A stretch of DNA of 44,509 bases from Streptococcus lactarius (GTDB lineage: Bacteria > Bacillota > Bacilli > Lactobacillales > Streptococcaceae), in contig NZ_MRXX01000008.1 of NCBI RefSeq assembly GCF_016642265.1, forward strand, positions 1-44,509, given 5' to 3'. Shown here one piece after another: positions 7,515 through 16,196 of the stretch. Positions within the stretch are counted from its first letter, which is position 1, and each line of letters opens with the position of its first letter. The position numbers were made by a program, and so were the translations under genes. The notes under the pieces are model-generated. The model was not told the origin of the DNA. It was given only the letters and a program-made list of their open reading frames with translations, and searched no databases.

Positions 7515-8369
7515 TTACGGGCTTTGTATCTTGAGTTTTCCAACTAGTATTTGGGCTTCGATGGTGATTTCTGTGAGACGGGTCCAGTTGATTTTTTCTT
7601 GGTCAACATGAAATAAAAGAGGGGTCATGGCGAGGAGCGCCTGACGTTCTTCAGGAGTTAAACTCTTGGTAAGACTGACCGTTTCGGATGAGAGGATCTG
7701 ACAGTGATCTTCAAAGTACTCCAAAATTTCCTGGTTGGAGTAAGATTGCTTGGCCAATTGATCTTGGGCCAACTGACGAATTTCTTTTAGATGAGAAGAG
7801 GTTGGGACGACCTTCATGATGATCCCTTCTGCCTTTAAGACACGTTCAAATTCAGCGTAATTAGCCGGGGAGAAGATGTCCAAAATGACCTCCATACTCT
7901 TAGATTGAATGGGTAAATGAGCCAAATCTCCTACAAACCAATTGACCTTCCAGCTAGCGTCACTCTTGGCAGCTAGTTGTACGGATTCCTTTGAAAGATC
8001 GAATGCATAGAAGGTAACTTGGGGATAAACTTCTTGTAGTTTTCGGGAGTAATAGCCTTCCCCGCAACCGATATCTAGAATTCTGGCATCCCTGGTCGGA
8101 ATCTTTTGTCCGATCGCTGTGAGAATCGGCTCATAAAACCCTGCTTCTAAGATCAGCTGGCGATTCTGGAAATTTTCTTTGTCATAGTCCTTTGATTGTT
8201 TGATCTGGGGAGCCAGGTTGACATAGCCAAATTTCGCCAAATCAAAAGAATGGTTTTTCGGACATTTAAAACTAGTCCCCACAAGTTCTAGGCCTAGTTG
8301 ACAGATGGGACAGGCAAAGGCAGTGGCTGTTTGAAATCGTTGTAATTTTGGTTTGATCGGTGTATTCAT
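7515..8369 (-). CDS. rlmA: 23S rRNA (guanine-N1)-methyltransferase RlmA(II)
   Basis: A 284-residue SAM-dependent methyltransferase that in Gram-positives modifies G748 of 23S rRNA at the macrolide-binding exit tunnel (RlmA(II)/TlrB family). The N-terminal zinc finger is C20-P-I-C23...C36...H40. The SAM motif I is ILDIGCGEGYYS (about residues 93-104), and later blocks such as DLAHLP and DIFSPANYAEF fit the family. The gene starts at ATG 8369 about seven bases below a good -10 and has no ribosome binding site, so the mRNA may be leaderless. It converges on the lipoprotein gene. Confidence 0.92.
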   Translation of the reverse strand: MNTPIKPKLQRFQTATAFACPICQLGLELVGTSFKCPKNHSFDLAKFGYVNLAPQIKQSKDYDKENFQNRQLILEAGFYEPILTAIGQKIPTRDARILDIGCGEGYYSRKLQEVYPQVTFYAFDLSKESVQLAAKSDASWKVNWFVGDLAHLPIQSKSMEVILDIFSPANYAEFERVLKAEGIIMKVVPTSSHLKEIRQLAQDQLAKQSYSNQEILEYFEDHCQILSSETVSLTKSLTPEERQALLAMTPLLFHVDQEKINWTRLTEITIEAQILVGKLKIQSP

Positions 8370-8375
8370 ATTAGT

Positions 8376-8404
8376 AGTGTAACAAAAGAGCCTCTAGATA
8401 GCAA
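8376..8404 (-). promoter_or_regulatory. rlmA promoter giving a leaderless mRNA
   Basis: On the minus strand TTGCTA (8404-8399) and TACACT (8381-8376) are 17 bp apart, and TGT before the -10 makes it an extended type. Transcription should start at about 8369-8370, where the ATG begins. Confidence 0.7.
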
Positions 8405-8476
8405 CCGATGCTTTAATGGGACTAAGTCACACTTTTTAAACGGTTCTACGCGGTATTGAGTGGACCTTGAGTTTCT

Positions 8477-8785
8477 TTATCTAATTTTGTCCACTGGATT
8501 GTTCAGGACAGTTTTCAATTCAGGACAATATTTACTTACCTCAAATTCAATGATCTCATATTGAGCAATCTCATTTTGATAGAATGGATCGTGTGTAATG
8601 ATTTCTTGAACGGCTTCTTTATTTTTTGCTCTCATGAGAATGATACCGCCGGTCCTTGGATTTTTCCTTCCAGATGCGATAAAATGACCTTTTGTATAAT
8701 ACTGATTTAAAAAATCTATGTGTTTTTCTAAGAATTTTTCAACTTTATCAAGGGGCTTGATATAGGTAAGATTTACAATAAACAT
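8477..8785 (-). CDS. YciI-like protein
   Basis: A 102-residue small soluble protein of the YciI/dimeric alpha-beta barrel type. It begins MFIVNLTYIKPLDKVEKFL and has the family's HID early segment, a SGRKNPRTGGIILM strand and the ITHDPFY motif with His-Asp near residue 66. Its biochemical activity is unknown. The ATG has AAAGGAGT upstream. It is transcribed away from an HxlR regulator across an 87-bp gap, the usual arrangement for a regulator and its target. Confidence 0.85.
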   Translation of the reverse strand: MFIVNLTYIKPLDKVEKFLEKHIDFLNQYYTKGHFIASGRKNPRTGGIILMRAKNKEAVQEIITHDPFYQNEIAQYEIIEFEVSKYCPELKTVLNNPVDKIR

Positions 8786-8818
8786 AAGTGACTCCTTTAA
8801 AATAAATGATAAATAGAT

Positions 8819-8824
8819 TATAAT
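8819..8824. promoter_or_regulatory. -10 element in the yciI/hxlR divergent gap
   Basis: TATAAT at 8819-8824 lies 48 bp before hxlR. It sits in TTATAAT, which reads similarly on the other strand and could serve either direction. No convincing -35 is seen. Confidence 0.45.
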
Positions 8825-8826
8825 AC

Positions 8827-8863
8827 TTTACAAACTACCTGAATAGTAGGCACATTTTTGTAA
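8827..8863. promoter_or_regulatory. candidate HxlR operator
   Basis: A nested inverted repeat TTTACAAA-CTAC-N7-GTAG-N6-TTTTGTAA spans 8827-8863 between the divergent yciI-like and hxlR genes. It ends in the hxlR ribosome binding site. HxlR-family regulators bind palindromes in just this position, so it is a good candidate operator. Confidence 0.5.
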
Positions 8864-8872
8864 GGAGAAAAA

Positions 8873-9190
8873 ATGTTAACAAATAAAAATTGGAACTGTA
8901 GTATGTCTCGAGTCTTAGATGTGGTTGGTGGGAAATGGAGGATGAATATATTATGGGTTATAAACAAGCATAAGAGAGTTCGTTTCAATCAATTGAGAAG
9001 AGAAGTTGAAGGGATTACAACGATCAGTTTGACACGTGGATTAGATGTTTTAATAGAGAACCAATTGGTTGAGAAATATGATTTTGAGTCTATGCCGCTC
9101 CATACAGAATATGAGCTGACGGAAAAAGGTAAATCACTGATGCCAATTTTAAAGGACTTGAATCAATGGGGAAAAGAATGGTTGCAATAA
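8873..9190 (+). CDS. HxlR-family winged-helix regulator
   Basis: A 105-residue transcription regulator of the HxlR/YodB family (begins NWNCSMSRVLDVVGGKWRMNIL, with the conserved GGKW). The single N-terminal Cys (C9) is at the position used for thiol sensing in YodB/HypR-like members, so redox or electrophile sensing is possible. The wing region is YELTEKGKSLMPIL. The ATG has AAGGAG upstream. It is divergent from the YciI-like gene, its probable target. Confidence 0.9.
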   Translation: MLTNKNWNCSMSRVLDVVGGKWRMNILWVINKHKRVRFNQLRREVEGITTISLTRGLDVLIENQLVEKYDFESMPLHTEYELTEKGKSLMPILKDLNQWGKEWLQ

Positions 9191-9202
9191 ATTTTCTTCT
9201 TT

Positions 9203-9246
9203 TTGTCACTTTCATCTTGCCACTTAGGTTCTCATTTTGACCGCTT
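9203..9246. promoter_or_regulatory. three direct repeats upstream of the ABC/LytTR operon
   Basis: TTGTCACTT (9203-9211), TTGCCACTT (9217-9225) and TTGACCGCTT (9237-9246) are related direct repeats. The last two are about two helical turns apart (20-21 bp). LytTR regulators bind such direct repeats upstream of promoters, and a LytTR gene is in the operon that follows. The bases do not obviously match the published LytTR consensus, so this is a candidate only. Confidence 0.35.
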
Positions 9247-9251
9247 ATCCC

Positions 9252-9279
9252 AAAAGGCCGTTTTTTAAACGGCTTTTTT
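9252..9279 (+). terminator. terminator after hxlR
   Basis: GGCCGTTT/AAACGGCT forms a stem with a T-rich loop, followed by a T run at 9274-9279. It ends the hxlR transcript, or could attenuate the next operon if that starts upstream. Confidence 0.85.
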
Positions 9280-9287
9280 GCTAGACT
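9279..9287 (+). promoter_or_regulatory. possible extended -10 of the ABC/LytTR operon
   Basis: TGCTAGACT (TG, one base, TAGACT at 9282-9287) directly follows the hxlR terminator and lies 25 bp before the ATPase start. No clear -35 is present, consistent with an activator-dependent promoter. Confidence 0.4.
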
Positions 9288-9312
9288 GATACTGTCAAAA
9301 AGGAGAGAGAAC

Positions 9313-10179
9313 ATGATATTACAAGCTAAAAACATCAGTAAACGGTATGGAAATCATCTAGTGGTTGATCATATTCACCTACAGTTTGAAAAGGGAACGT
9401 TTAATGCGATTCTAGGACCAAATGGGGCGGGGAAATCAACGACGATTTCCATGTTGATTGGTTTGAAACAACCAACGCAAGGCGACATTATTTATGAACC
9501 TGGTACTAAAATTGGTGTGGTCTTCCAAACCAGTGTTTTAGATGAGATGCTGACGGTTAGGGAAAATCTGACCATTCGTGCTAGACAGTACAAAGGACTA
9601 AAACCAAATCGTGTGTCTGATCTTATTGATCGACTAGGCCTATCAGCTTTCCAAAAGCAGAAATATGGGACGCTTTCAGGCGGCCAAAAGCGTCGGGTTG
9701 ACATTGCGCGTGCTCTACTGCACGGTCCAGATCTTCTGTTCTTAGATGAGCCAACGACAGGTTTAGACATTCAAACTCGGAAGTCTATTTGGGATTTGCT
9801 CTATCAATTGCAGAGGGAAGAGGGAATGACCGTTGTATTGACCACGCATTATCTTGACGAAGCAGATGAAGCTGATCAAATTTATATTGTAGATCATGGG
9901 AAAGTGATTGCTCAAGGATCGGCACTAGATATTAAGAGCCAGTATGCTACTAATATCTTAAAGATTCGTTTCAAGGAGAGACAGCAGATAGAAAGCCTCA
10001 AATCTTCGGGAATGTCAGTAGAGCAACAAAGTCAATTGGAGTATATTTTTCAACCCGAGAGTGAAAGGGAAGCCATTGATTACCTGGCGCAAGTTAGTGA
10101 TAAAATAGCCCATTTTGAGTTTCGTCCAGGGACCATGGATGATGCCTTTATTGCACTGACAGGAAGGGAGGTTCGCTAA
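9313..10179 (+). CDS. ABC exporter ATP-binding protein (DrrA-like)
   Basis: A 288-residue ABC ATPase of the drug/lipid exporter type. Walker A is GPNGAGKST (near residue 36), the signature is LSGGQKRR, Walker B is LLFLDEPTTGLD and the H-loop is LTTHY. The C-terminal extension beyond residue 215 is typical of DrrA/CcmA-like proteins. It overlaps the permease gene by one base. With the downstream LytTR and DUF3021 genes it forms a regulated exporter unit. The substrate cannot be told from sequence. Confidence 0.93.
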   Translation: MILQAKNISKRYGNHLVVDHIHLQFEKGTFNAILGPNGAGKSTTISMLIGLKQPTQGDIIYEPGTKIGVVFQTSVLDEMLTVRENLTIRARQYKGLKPNRVSDLIDRLGLSAFQKQKYGTLSGGQKRRVDIARALLHGPDLLFLDEPTTGLDIQTRKSIWDLLYQLQREEGMTVVLTTHYLDEADEADQIYIVDHGKVIAQGSALDIKSQYATNILKIRFKERQQIESLKSSGMSVEQQSQLEYIFQPESEREAIDYLAQVSDKIAHFEFRPGTMDDAFIALTGREVR

Positions 10180-11021
10180 TGTTAGCCTTACTAAAGCGAA
10201 ATTTTTTATTGTATTTTAGGAATCGTTCAGGTGTTTTCTTCTCCTTGTTGGGAGCCTTGATTTCCTTTATTCTTTATATTATTTTTCTTCAAAAAAATCT
10301 AACAGATGCCTGGGCTCAGCTTCCCAATGGTGGTCCTGTGTTAAATAATTGGTTGATGAGCGGGACGCTGGCAGTGACAGGTATCACAACGAGTCTGGCT
10401 GTCTTGACTCAGTTGGTAAAGGACCGCGAACGTCAAGTAGATCAGGATCTTTATTTATCGGATCAAGGAATATGGCGGTTAGCATTTTCGTATCTAACGA
10501 GTGCAATCATCATTTCTTTTTCCATGCAGATCCTTATGTATGTGCTGATGTGTGGCTATTTTAGAGAAGTTCCAACCTTATCTCTATTACCTGAAGTGCT
10601 CCTCATTATGCTACTTAGTAGCCTACTTTCTAGCTTAGTGAATGCCATTTTTGTTTATTTTTTCCAATCAGTAGACAGTCTTGGGAAGTTTGCGACCATA
10701 GTGGGTACAGCTTCCGGTTTTTTGGTAGGGACTTATGTACCTTTGGGCGTTCTACCTAATTTTGCTCAACTACTAATGAAATGTACCCCGGCTACTTATA
10801 TTGCTGCACTTTATCGACAAGTCCTCATGAAAGAAGCATTAAGTGAGACCTTTAAAGGTCAAGATAAGCTTCTTCAAGAGTTTCAAGAAAAAATGGGTGT
10901 TCAGCTCAAATGGCAAACTTTATTGACAAAGGAACAAACATACCTTATAGTGTTAGGAGGTATTCTTCTAGCTTTGGGGATTTGGATTTCCTTGGCAAAA
11001 AGATCGAGTAAAAGAAAGTAA
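10179..11021 (+). CDS. ABC-2 type permease
   Basis: A 280-residue membrane subunit of the exporter, with about six hydrophobic segments: N-terminal NRSGVFFSLLGALISFILYIIFL, a central block around residues 90-200, and a last helix LIVLGGILLALGIWISLA. A soluble loop of about 50 residues precedes the last helix. The short conserved stretch FLVGTYVPLGVLPNF fits ABC-2 permeases. The ATG overlaps the stop of the ATPase gene. Confidence 0.92.
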   Translation: MLALLKRNFLLYFRNRSGVFFSLLGALISFILYIIFLQKNLTDAWAQLPNGGPVLNNWLMSGTLAVTGITTSLAVLTQLVKDRERQVDQDLYLSDQGIWRLAFSYLTSAIIISFSMQILMYVLMCGYFREVPTLSLLPEVLLIMLLSSLLSSLVNAIFVYFFQSVDSLGKFATIVGTASGFLVGTYVPLGVLPNFAQLLMKCTPATYIAALYRQVLMKEALSETFKGQDKLLQEFQEKMGVQLKWQTLLTKEQTYLIVLGGILLALGIWISLAKRSSKRK

Positions 11022-11039
11022 GTGAGAATTGGAGTAGGA

Positions 11040-11495
11040 ATGAAGATTCGTTTTGAGGAAAAACAAGATGTCCCAGAAAACGACCCCTGTGTGGTCATTC
11101 AAGCCAAGCAATTATCTGATCAAGCACGAGAGGTGATGGAGTATCTCGAACAATTTTCGACAGTGAATCAAGTAGTGATCCCTATCAAAACAGATGATCA
11201 TTTGATCATGGTGAAAATTGATGACATTATTCTAGCCGAGATTGATAAGAATCAGCTAACCATTTATACGACAGACAAAACGTTCACCATCAGAGATACT
11301 TTGACAAATTTTCAACATCGGATTAATCGTCGTAATTTTTTACAGATATCACGCCACGCGGTGATGAATATCGACCATTTAGAATCGCTATCGGATAGTT
11401 TTTCAGGCAATATGATGGCTAAACTGACACGTGGAGTAAAATCAAGTGTCAGTCGGAAATATGTCAAATCCTTGATGGATTATTTAGGGGTATAG
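11040..11495 (+). CDS. LytTR-family DNA-binding regulator
   Basis: A 151-residue protein with a C-terminal LytTR DNA-binding domain (about residues 50-150: KTDDHLIMVKIDDIILAEID, then the conserved FLQISRHAVMNIDHL and SRKYVKSLMDYLG). It has no response-receiver domain. ATG 11040 is preferred over GTG 11022 because GGAG lies five bases before it. The next gene is a DUF3021 membrane protein. A LytTR regulator beside a small membrane protein is the layout of LytTR regulatory systems such as HdrRM and BrsRM of S. mutans, where the membrane partner restrains the regulator. Confidence 0.92.
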   Translation: MKIRFEEKQDVPENDPCVVIQAKQLSDQAREVMEYLEQFSTVNQVVIPIKTDDHLIMVKIDDIILAEIDKNQLTIYTTDKTFTIRDTLTNFQHRINRRNFLQISRHAVMNIDHLESLSDSFSGNMMAKLTRGVKSSVSRKYVKSLMDYLGV

Positions 11496-11504
11496 GAGAA
11501 AGTG

Positions 11505-11918
11505 ATGAAACGAGTTATAGCTTATTTTGTATCTGGTATGAGGACAGGATCCTTCTTTTATTTGTGTTTGGTGTTATTATCCCATGTCTATACCAACATC
11601 GTATATCCTGCCGTGAATGTACGCAACATCCTAGCGATCTTTTTAATGAGTGGAACAATGGGAGTCTTGACGTTCATTCTTGAGGAAGAAGAGTTTTTGA
11701 CCTATAGTTTGCGTGTGGCTTTGCATTTAGTTGTGACAGCTACCATCTTAGCATTAACTTACTTATTTTTTGGCTGGGGGGGAGCCTTATGGAGCCCGAT
11801 TCCTTGGTTGATCTTTCTAGCCATTTACGGCCTGATCTGGCTGTACCAGATTTGGCAACTCCATAAAAAAACTCAACGAATCAACCAAGCTTTGTTGCAT
11901 CGCAGAAAAGGGAAATAG
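11505..11918 (+). CDS. DUF3021 membrane protein, probable partner of the LytTR regulator
   Basis: A 137-residue protein with four predicted membrane helices (about residues 12-30, 42-58, 70-90 and 97-117) and a short basic C-terminal tail. The layout matches DUF3021 proteins, which are usually encoded right after a LytTR regulator. It may act as its membrane-bound inhibitor or sensor (inference). ATG 11505 is chosen over the GTG at 11502 by its AGGAG at 7 bp. It is the last gene of the exporter operon, before a bidirectional terminator. Confidence 0.88.
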   Translation: MKRVIAYFVSGMRTGSFFYLCLVLLSHVYTNIVYPAVNVRNILAIFLMSGTMGVLTFILEEEEFLTYSLRVALHLVVTATILALTYLFFGWGGALWSPIPWLIFLAIYGLIWLYQIWQLHKKTQRINQALLHRRKGK

Positions 11919-11939
11919 TCTCAGAAAAAAGTGTATAAG

Positions 11940-11974
11940 AAAACCACGAAGTTCATACCAAACTTCGTGGTTTT
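11940..11974. terminator. bidirectional terminator between DUF3021 gene and tyrS
   Basis: A perfect 14-bp stem AAAACCACGAAGTT/AACTTCGTGGTTTT (11940-11953 and 11961-11974) has A on one side and T on the other, serving both converging genes. Confidence 0.95.
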
Positions 11975-11980
11975 ACTTTC

Positions 11981-13237
11981 TTAATAAGTCAAAACAAAGT
12001 ATTTTTTCTTACCGCGACGGATAACGGTCAATTCATTTTCTAATTTATCGCTATCGCTCAAGACATAGTCAAGGTCTTGGATGCGTTCGCCATTGACGTA
12101 GATCGCTCCATTTTGAACATCTTCGCGGGCTTGGCGTTTAGAATTGACCACACCAGCTGTGACCAAGAGTTCAACAATGTTGAGGTTGTCTTCTGCTTGG
12201 ACATGGTAGTTTGGCACACCACGAAGTCCTTGTTTGAGTTCTTTGACAGACAAGTTCTTGATGTTTCCTGCAAAGAGTTGTTCCGTGATGTTGAGGGCTT
12301 CTTTGTAGGCTTCTTCACCGTGGACAAGGGTGACCACTTCACGCGCCAAGATCTTTTGAGCCAAACGTTCATGAGGAGCAGCCTCAAACTGCTTACGGAT
12401 CTCTTCGATCTCGTCCAGTGACAAGAAAGTGAAGATCTTCAAGAAGCGTACAGCATCGGCATCCATGACATTCATCCAGAATTGGTACATTTCGTATGGA
12501 GACGTTTTATCTGCATTGAGCCAGACGGCGTTGCCTTCTGATTTACCGAATTTCTTACCAGTTGCATCTGTGATCAAAGGAACAGTCATAACATGACCCG
12601 TCTTATCTGCTTTACGGCGCATCAACTCAGTACCAGCTGTCATATTTCCCCATTGGTCAGATCCACCGATTTGAAGGGTGACATTGTGTTCTTGGTTGAG
12701 GACGTAGAAGTCGTAGCCTTGCATGATTTGGTAGGCAAACTCCGTGTAAGAAATCCCTGTCTCAATCCGTTTTTTAACAGATTCTTTACTCATCATAGCA
12801 TTGACCGTAAAGTATTTTCCGACATCACGAAGGAAGTCAATAAAGCTAATGCTTCCGAACCAATCGTAGTTGTTGACCATTTCAGCTTTGTTGTCCCCAT
12901 TTTCAAAATCGAGGAAACGAGACAATTGCCCTTGAATGGAGCGAACCCATTCTTGTACAGTTTCTTTTGTTTGGAGACTACGTTCAGCATCTTTGAAGGA
13001 CGGATCTCCAATGAGACCAGTCGCACCGCCAACGAGCGCATACGGTTTGTGGCCTGCTAGTTGAAGGCGACGGCTCGTCAAGATAGCCACCAAGTGACCA
13101 AGGTGAAGGCTGTCAGCAGTTGGATCATAACCAGTATAATAAGAAACCTGACCTTCTTCCAGCGCTTTGCGCAAGGCTTCTTCATCCGTTGTTTGAAATA
13201 CCAAACCACGCTCTTTTAGCTCATCAAAAATGTGCAT
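11981..13237 (-). CDS. tyrS: tyrosyl-tRNA synthetase
   Basis: A 418-residue class I synthetase that charges tRNA-Tyr with tyrosine. The HIGH motif is HLGH (residues 45-48), followed by the tyrosine-binding blocks YTGYDPTA and [22 protein letters not shown] is typical. The KMSKS equivalent is KFGKS. A C-terminal S4-like RNA-binding domain covers about residues 350-418. The 5' leader is only about 30 nt, so the T-box riboswitch that often controls this gene in Firmicutes is absent. The gene is divergent from pbp1b. Confidence 0.97.
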   Translation of the reverse strand: MHIFDELKERGLVFQTTDEEALRKALEEGQVSYYTGYDPTADSLHLGHLVAILTSRRLQLAGHKPYALVGGATGLIGDPSFKDAERSLQTKETVQEWVRSIQGQLSRFLDFENGDNKAEMVNNYDWFGSISFIDFLRDVGKYFTVNAMMSKESVKKRIETGISYTEFAYQIMQGYDFYVLNQEHNVTLQIGGSDQWGNMTAGTELMRRKADKTGHVMTVPLITDATGKKFGKSEGNAVWLNADKTSPYEMYQFWMNVMDADAVRFLKIFTFLSLDEIEEIRKQFEAAPHERLAQKILAREVVTLVHGEEAYKEALNITEQLFAGNIKNLSVKELKQGLRGVPNYHVQAEDNLNIVELLVTAGVVNSKRQAREDVQNGAIYVNGERIQDLDYVLSDSDKLENELTVIRRGKKKYFVLTY

Positions 13238-13277
13238 GTATCTTTTCTCCTTTATTTATTCATTTGTTCATCCTTCT

Positions 13278-13305
13278 ATTCTACCATAAACCAAGGAAAT
13301 GGCAA
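13278..13305 (-). promoter_or_regulatory. tyrS promoter
   Basis: On the minus strand TTGCCA (13305-13300) and TAGAAT (13283-13278) are 16 bp apart, about 40 bp before tyrS. A palindrome GGAAAT-N7-ATTTCC (13295-13313) straddles the -35. Confidence 0.7.
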
Positions 13306-13378
13306 TGATTTCCATCATTTTCTTACATCTCTGATAAGGAACGATAAGGAACTATCAAGAATTCTTGCGCGCTTGTGA

Positions 13379-13408
13379 TTGAAATCGGAGGGCCTAATCT
13401 GCTATAAT
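13379..13408 (+). promoter_or_regulatory. pbp1b promoter
   Basis: TTGAAA (13379-13384) and TATAAT (13403-13408) are 18 bp apart, 24 bp before the pbp1b GTG. This placement rules out the upstream extension of the reading frame as coding. Confidence 0.75.
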
Positions 13409-13432
13409 ATAGGGAACAAGGAGAAAGAATCA

Positions 13433-15856
13433 GTGAATCAATTCAAAGAGAAGATGCAGGAATATTGGAAGAAGATCCAACAATTCTTTTCAAAACTGTA
13501 CAAAGATATTTCCAAGAAGGAAAACAATGAAGAAAGTAGCTGGTCTGTTGGCGATATAGTTGCGACCTGTTTGCGGACCCTCAAACTCTTGTGGGATGTG
13601 ATGATCGCCCTGTTCGTGTGCCTCTTTTTATTTGGTGCAGGGATCGGGATTGGTTATGCAGCGAGCCTCTTTAGCAATGTCAAGGTTCCAAAGACAGAAG
13701 AACTGGTCCAGCAGGTTCGCAATGTGAGCAGTGTTTCAAAACTGACCTATTCCGATAAGAGCTTGATTGCAGAGGTGGACAGTGACTTGATCCGTACACC
13801 TGTAGCGGGAGATGCTATTTCGGACAATGTCAAAAAGGCTGTGATTGCGACAGAAGATGAGAACTTTGAAAGCCATAATGGGGTTGTGCCCAAAGCGGTT
13901 CTTCGGGCAACGCTCGGATCTGTTGCAGGTGTTGGTTCTTCTAGTGGGGGATCGACCTTGACCCAGCAATTGATCAAACAACAAGTAGTTGGAGATGCGC
14001 CTACCTTTACCCGTAAGGCAACGGAAATTGTAGATGCCTTGGCTTTGGAGCGGGGGATGGATAAAAATGAAATCCTCACAACCTACTTAAATGTTTCGCC
14101 TTTTGGACGAAACAATCGGGGACAAAATATTGCAGGTGTGGAAGCCGCAGCTCAAGGGATTTTTGGAGTCCCTGCCAAAGACTTGTCTGTCCCACAAGCG
14201 GCTTTTATTGCTGGCTTGCCTCAAAGCCCCATCGTCTATTCTCCTTATGCAGCAGATGGTAGCTTAAAGAAAAAAGAAGATCTTGAGCTTGGTTTAGCGC
14301 GTGCCAAAGACGTCTTGTTCAATATGTACCGGACGGGAGCCTTGTCGAAAAAAGACTACGAGACCTATGCTCAGTACGACTTGACCAAAGACTTCATCGC
14401 TCCAGATGGCATCGAGAAAACACCGCATGACTACCTCTACTTCCAAGCCATGGCAGAAGCTAAAGAGGCCATGTATGATTTCTTGATCAAGAGAGACAAT
14501 GTCACCAAGCAAGACTTGAAAAATAATGAAACCGTCAAGGCTTACCAGGAATTAGCTGAGAGCGAGTTGCGAGAAGGTGGCTACACCATTCAAACCACGA
14601 TTAACAAACCAGTTCACAATGCCATGCAGGCCGCGGTAGCGAATTTTGGAAGTGTCTTGGATGATGGGACGGGTCTTGTAGAAGTTGGGAATGTCCTTAT
14701 GGACAACCGAACGGGTGCTGTTTTAGGATTTATCGGCGGACGGAATTTTGACGGCAACCAAAACAACCATGCCTTTGATACAGAACGTTCACCAGGGTCT
14801 GCTATCAAACCGCTGTTGGCCTATGGTATTGCCATTGATCAAGGCTTGATGGGAAGTAATAGTATCCTCTCAAACTACCCAACTAATTTCTCTAGTGGGG
14901 AGCCCATCATGCACGTGGATAGTAAAGGAACGGCTATGATGGACCTCCGGGAGGCCCTCAATACCTCATGGAATATTCCAGCTTACTGGACTTACCGGAC
15001 CCTTCGTGAAAAGGGTGTGGATGTCCCATCCTACATGAAGAAGATGGGCTATGATATCCCTGAATATGGCATTGAGAGTCTGCCGATGGGGGGAGGAATT
15101 GAGGTCACTGTTGCCCAACATACCAATGGCTTCCAAACCATTGCTAATAATGGGAACTACCTCAAACGCTACATGGTGGAGCAAATCATTGATCGAGATG
15201 GGGATGTGGTGTATAAGCACGAGGCAGATCCAGTTCGTGTCTACTCTCCAGCAACAGCAACGATTATGCAGGATCTCTTGCGCGGTGTTATTACGTCTGG
15301 TGCTACAACGACCTTTAAGTCTCGGATTAGCCAAGTCAACCCAACACTGGCGGGTGCTGACTGGATTGGAAAAACCGGTACCACTAACTCAAATGGGGAT
15401 ATGTGGTTGATGTTGTCCACACCAAATGTTTCTTTAGGAGGTTGGATCGGTCATGACAACAATGCTTCCATGCAGACCTTGACCGGCTACAACAACAATG
15501 CCCAATACATGGCGCAGTTGGCTAATGCGATCTACCAAGCAGATCCAAGTCTCTTTGGAATTCAGGATAAATTTACCCTCGATAAGAGTGTGATTCGTTC
15601 GGATGTTTTGAAGTCGACAGGTGAGAAACCGGGACGTGTCAATGTCAATGGTAAAGATGTAGATGTGAGTGGGCAAACTGTGACGAGTCTTTGGGCTAAG
15701 AATGGTGCTCCGACGACTCAATACCATTTTGCGATTGGGGGATCAGACAGTGATTATCAAAGTGCTTGGGCAGCCATTTTAGGAAATGCTAGTGGTAGTC
15801 AAAACAATAACCGAAATAACAATCATTCAAACCGAAGCAGTTCAAATCGAAGGTGA
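13433..15856 (+). CDS. pbp1b: class A penicillin-binding protein 1b
   Basis: An 807-residue bifunctional peptidoglycan synthase. A cytoplasmic basic N-terminus is followed by one membrane helix (about residues 55-80). The GT51 glycosyltransferase domain has EDENF (catalytic Glu at 141) and [12 protein letters not shown]. The transpeptidase domain has S456-A-I-K, S512-W-N and K647-T-G. The tail is rich in Asn/Ser ([13 protein letters not shown]). GTG 13433 is chosen because the promoter TATAAT lies 24 bp upstream and AAGGAGA precedes it. It is divergent from tyrS and upstream of rpoB. Confidence 0.95.
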   Translation: MNQFKEKMQEYWKKIQQFFSKLYKDISKKENNEESSWSVGDIVATCLRTLKLLWDVMIALFVCLFLFGAGIGIGYAASLFSNVKVPKTEELVQQVRNVSSVSKLTYSDKSLIAEVDSDLIRTPVAGDAISDNVKKAVIATEDENFESHNGVVPKAVLRATLGSVAGVGSSSGGSTLTQQLIKQQVVGDAPTFTRKATEIVDALALERGMDKNEILTTYLNVSPFGRNNRGQNIAGVEAAAQGIFGVPAKDLSVPQAAFIAGLPQSPIVYSPYAADGSLKKKEDLELGLARAKDVLFNMYRTGALSKKDYETYAQYDLTKDFIAPDGIEKTPHDYLYFQAMAEAKEAMYDFLIKRDNVTKQDLKNNETVKAYQELAESELREGGYTIQTTINKPVHNAMQAAVANFGSVLDDGTGLVEVGNVLMDNRTGAVLGFIGGRNFDGNQNNHAFDTERSPGSAIKPLLAYGIAIDQGLMGSNSILSNYPTNFSSGEPIMHVDSKGTAMMDLREALNTSWNIPAYWTYRTLREKGVDVPSYMKKMGYDIPEYGIESLPMGGGIEVTVAQHTNGFQTIANNGNYLKRYMVEQIIDRDGDVVYKHEADPVRVYSPATATIMQDLLRGVITSGATTTFKSRISQVNPTLAGADWIGKTGTTNSNGDMWLMLSTPNVSLGGWIGHDNNASMQTLTGYNNNAQYMAQLANAIYQADPSLFGIQDKFTLDKSVIRSDVLKSTGEKPGRVNVNGKDVDVSGQTVTSLWAKNGAPTTQYHFAIGGSDSDYQSAWAAILGNASGSQNNNRNNNHSNRSSSNRR

Positions 15857-15875
15857 TCAAATTTTGCGCAAAGCC

Positions 15876-15904
15876 TTGATTTTTCAAGGGAAAAACGGTA
15901 TAAT
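15876..15904 (+). promoter_or_regulatory. rpoBC promoter
   Basis: TTGATT (15876-15881) and TATAAT (15899-15904) are 17 bp apart. The -35 lies inside a palindrome CCTTGA-N4-TCAAGG (15874-15889). It leaves an rpoB leader of nearly 290 nt. Confidence 0.8.
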
Positions 15905-15929
15905 AAAGATAACTAATTTGTCGTGTGCT

Positions 15930-16006
15930 TTATTTGAAATATTGTCCAAATAAGAGCTTACAGCAGTTAAATCATACTTGGATAAGTCGATTTAGCTGCT
16001 CTTTTT
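15930..16006 (+). promoter_or_regulatory. attenuator-like hairpins in the rpoB leader
   Basis: A first hairpin pairs TTTATTTG (from about 15930) with CAAATAAG. A second, strong one pairs AGCAGTTAAATC (15962-15973) with GATTTAGCTGCT (15989-16000), 11 of 12 plus one wobble, with an inner ACTT/AAGT. It is followed by C and TTTTT (16002-16006). This looks like an intrinsic terminator placed about 60 nt after the transcription start, inside the rpoB leader. Confidence 0.7.
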
Positions 16007-16083
16007 GTGCCTATTTTTATGGGAAAATCGTATTTGTTACACAAATTTAATTTTTCTAAAAATTACAAAAAGCGACGAATGAG

Positions 16084-16170
16084 GTGAAGAGACAGCTCTT
16101 CACGTGATGCAAATCACACAATTGTAGTTGAAACCGGATAGGTGGTGAAAGTCATTTTACCAAGCTATCC
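16084..16170 (+). promoter_or_regulatory. further hairpins in the rpoB leader
   Basis: GTGAAGAG-ACAG-CTCTTCAC (16084-16103) is a perfect 8-bp hairpin. GGATAG-G-TGGT...ACCA-AG-CTATCC (16136-16170) is a second long one ending about 11 nt before the rpoB ribosome binding site. Both lie downstream of the attenuator-like hairpin. Confidence 0.55.
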
Positions 16171-16196
16171 TAGTATGGAAAAAGGAGCTAAAAACT

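Noticed and set aside
12593..13060. 155-codon frame opposite tyrS
   Set aside because: It is antisense to a fully conserved synthetase and has no start signal; it reflects codon bias of the real gene.
13238..13300. T-box riboswitch expected upstream of tyrS
   Set aside because: The promoter lies about 40 bp before the start, so there is no room for a T-box and no TGGNACCGCG-like motif.
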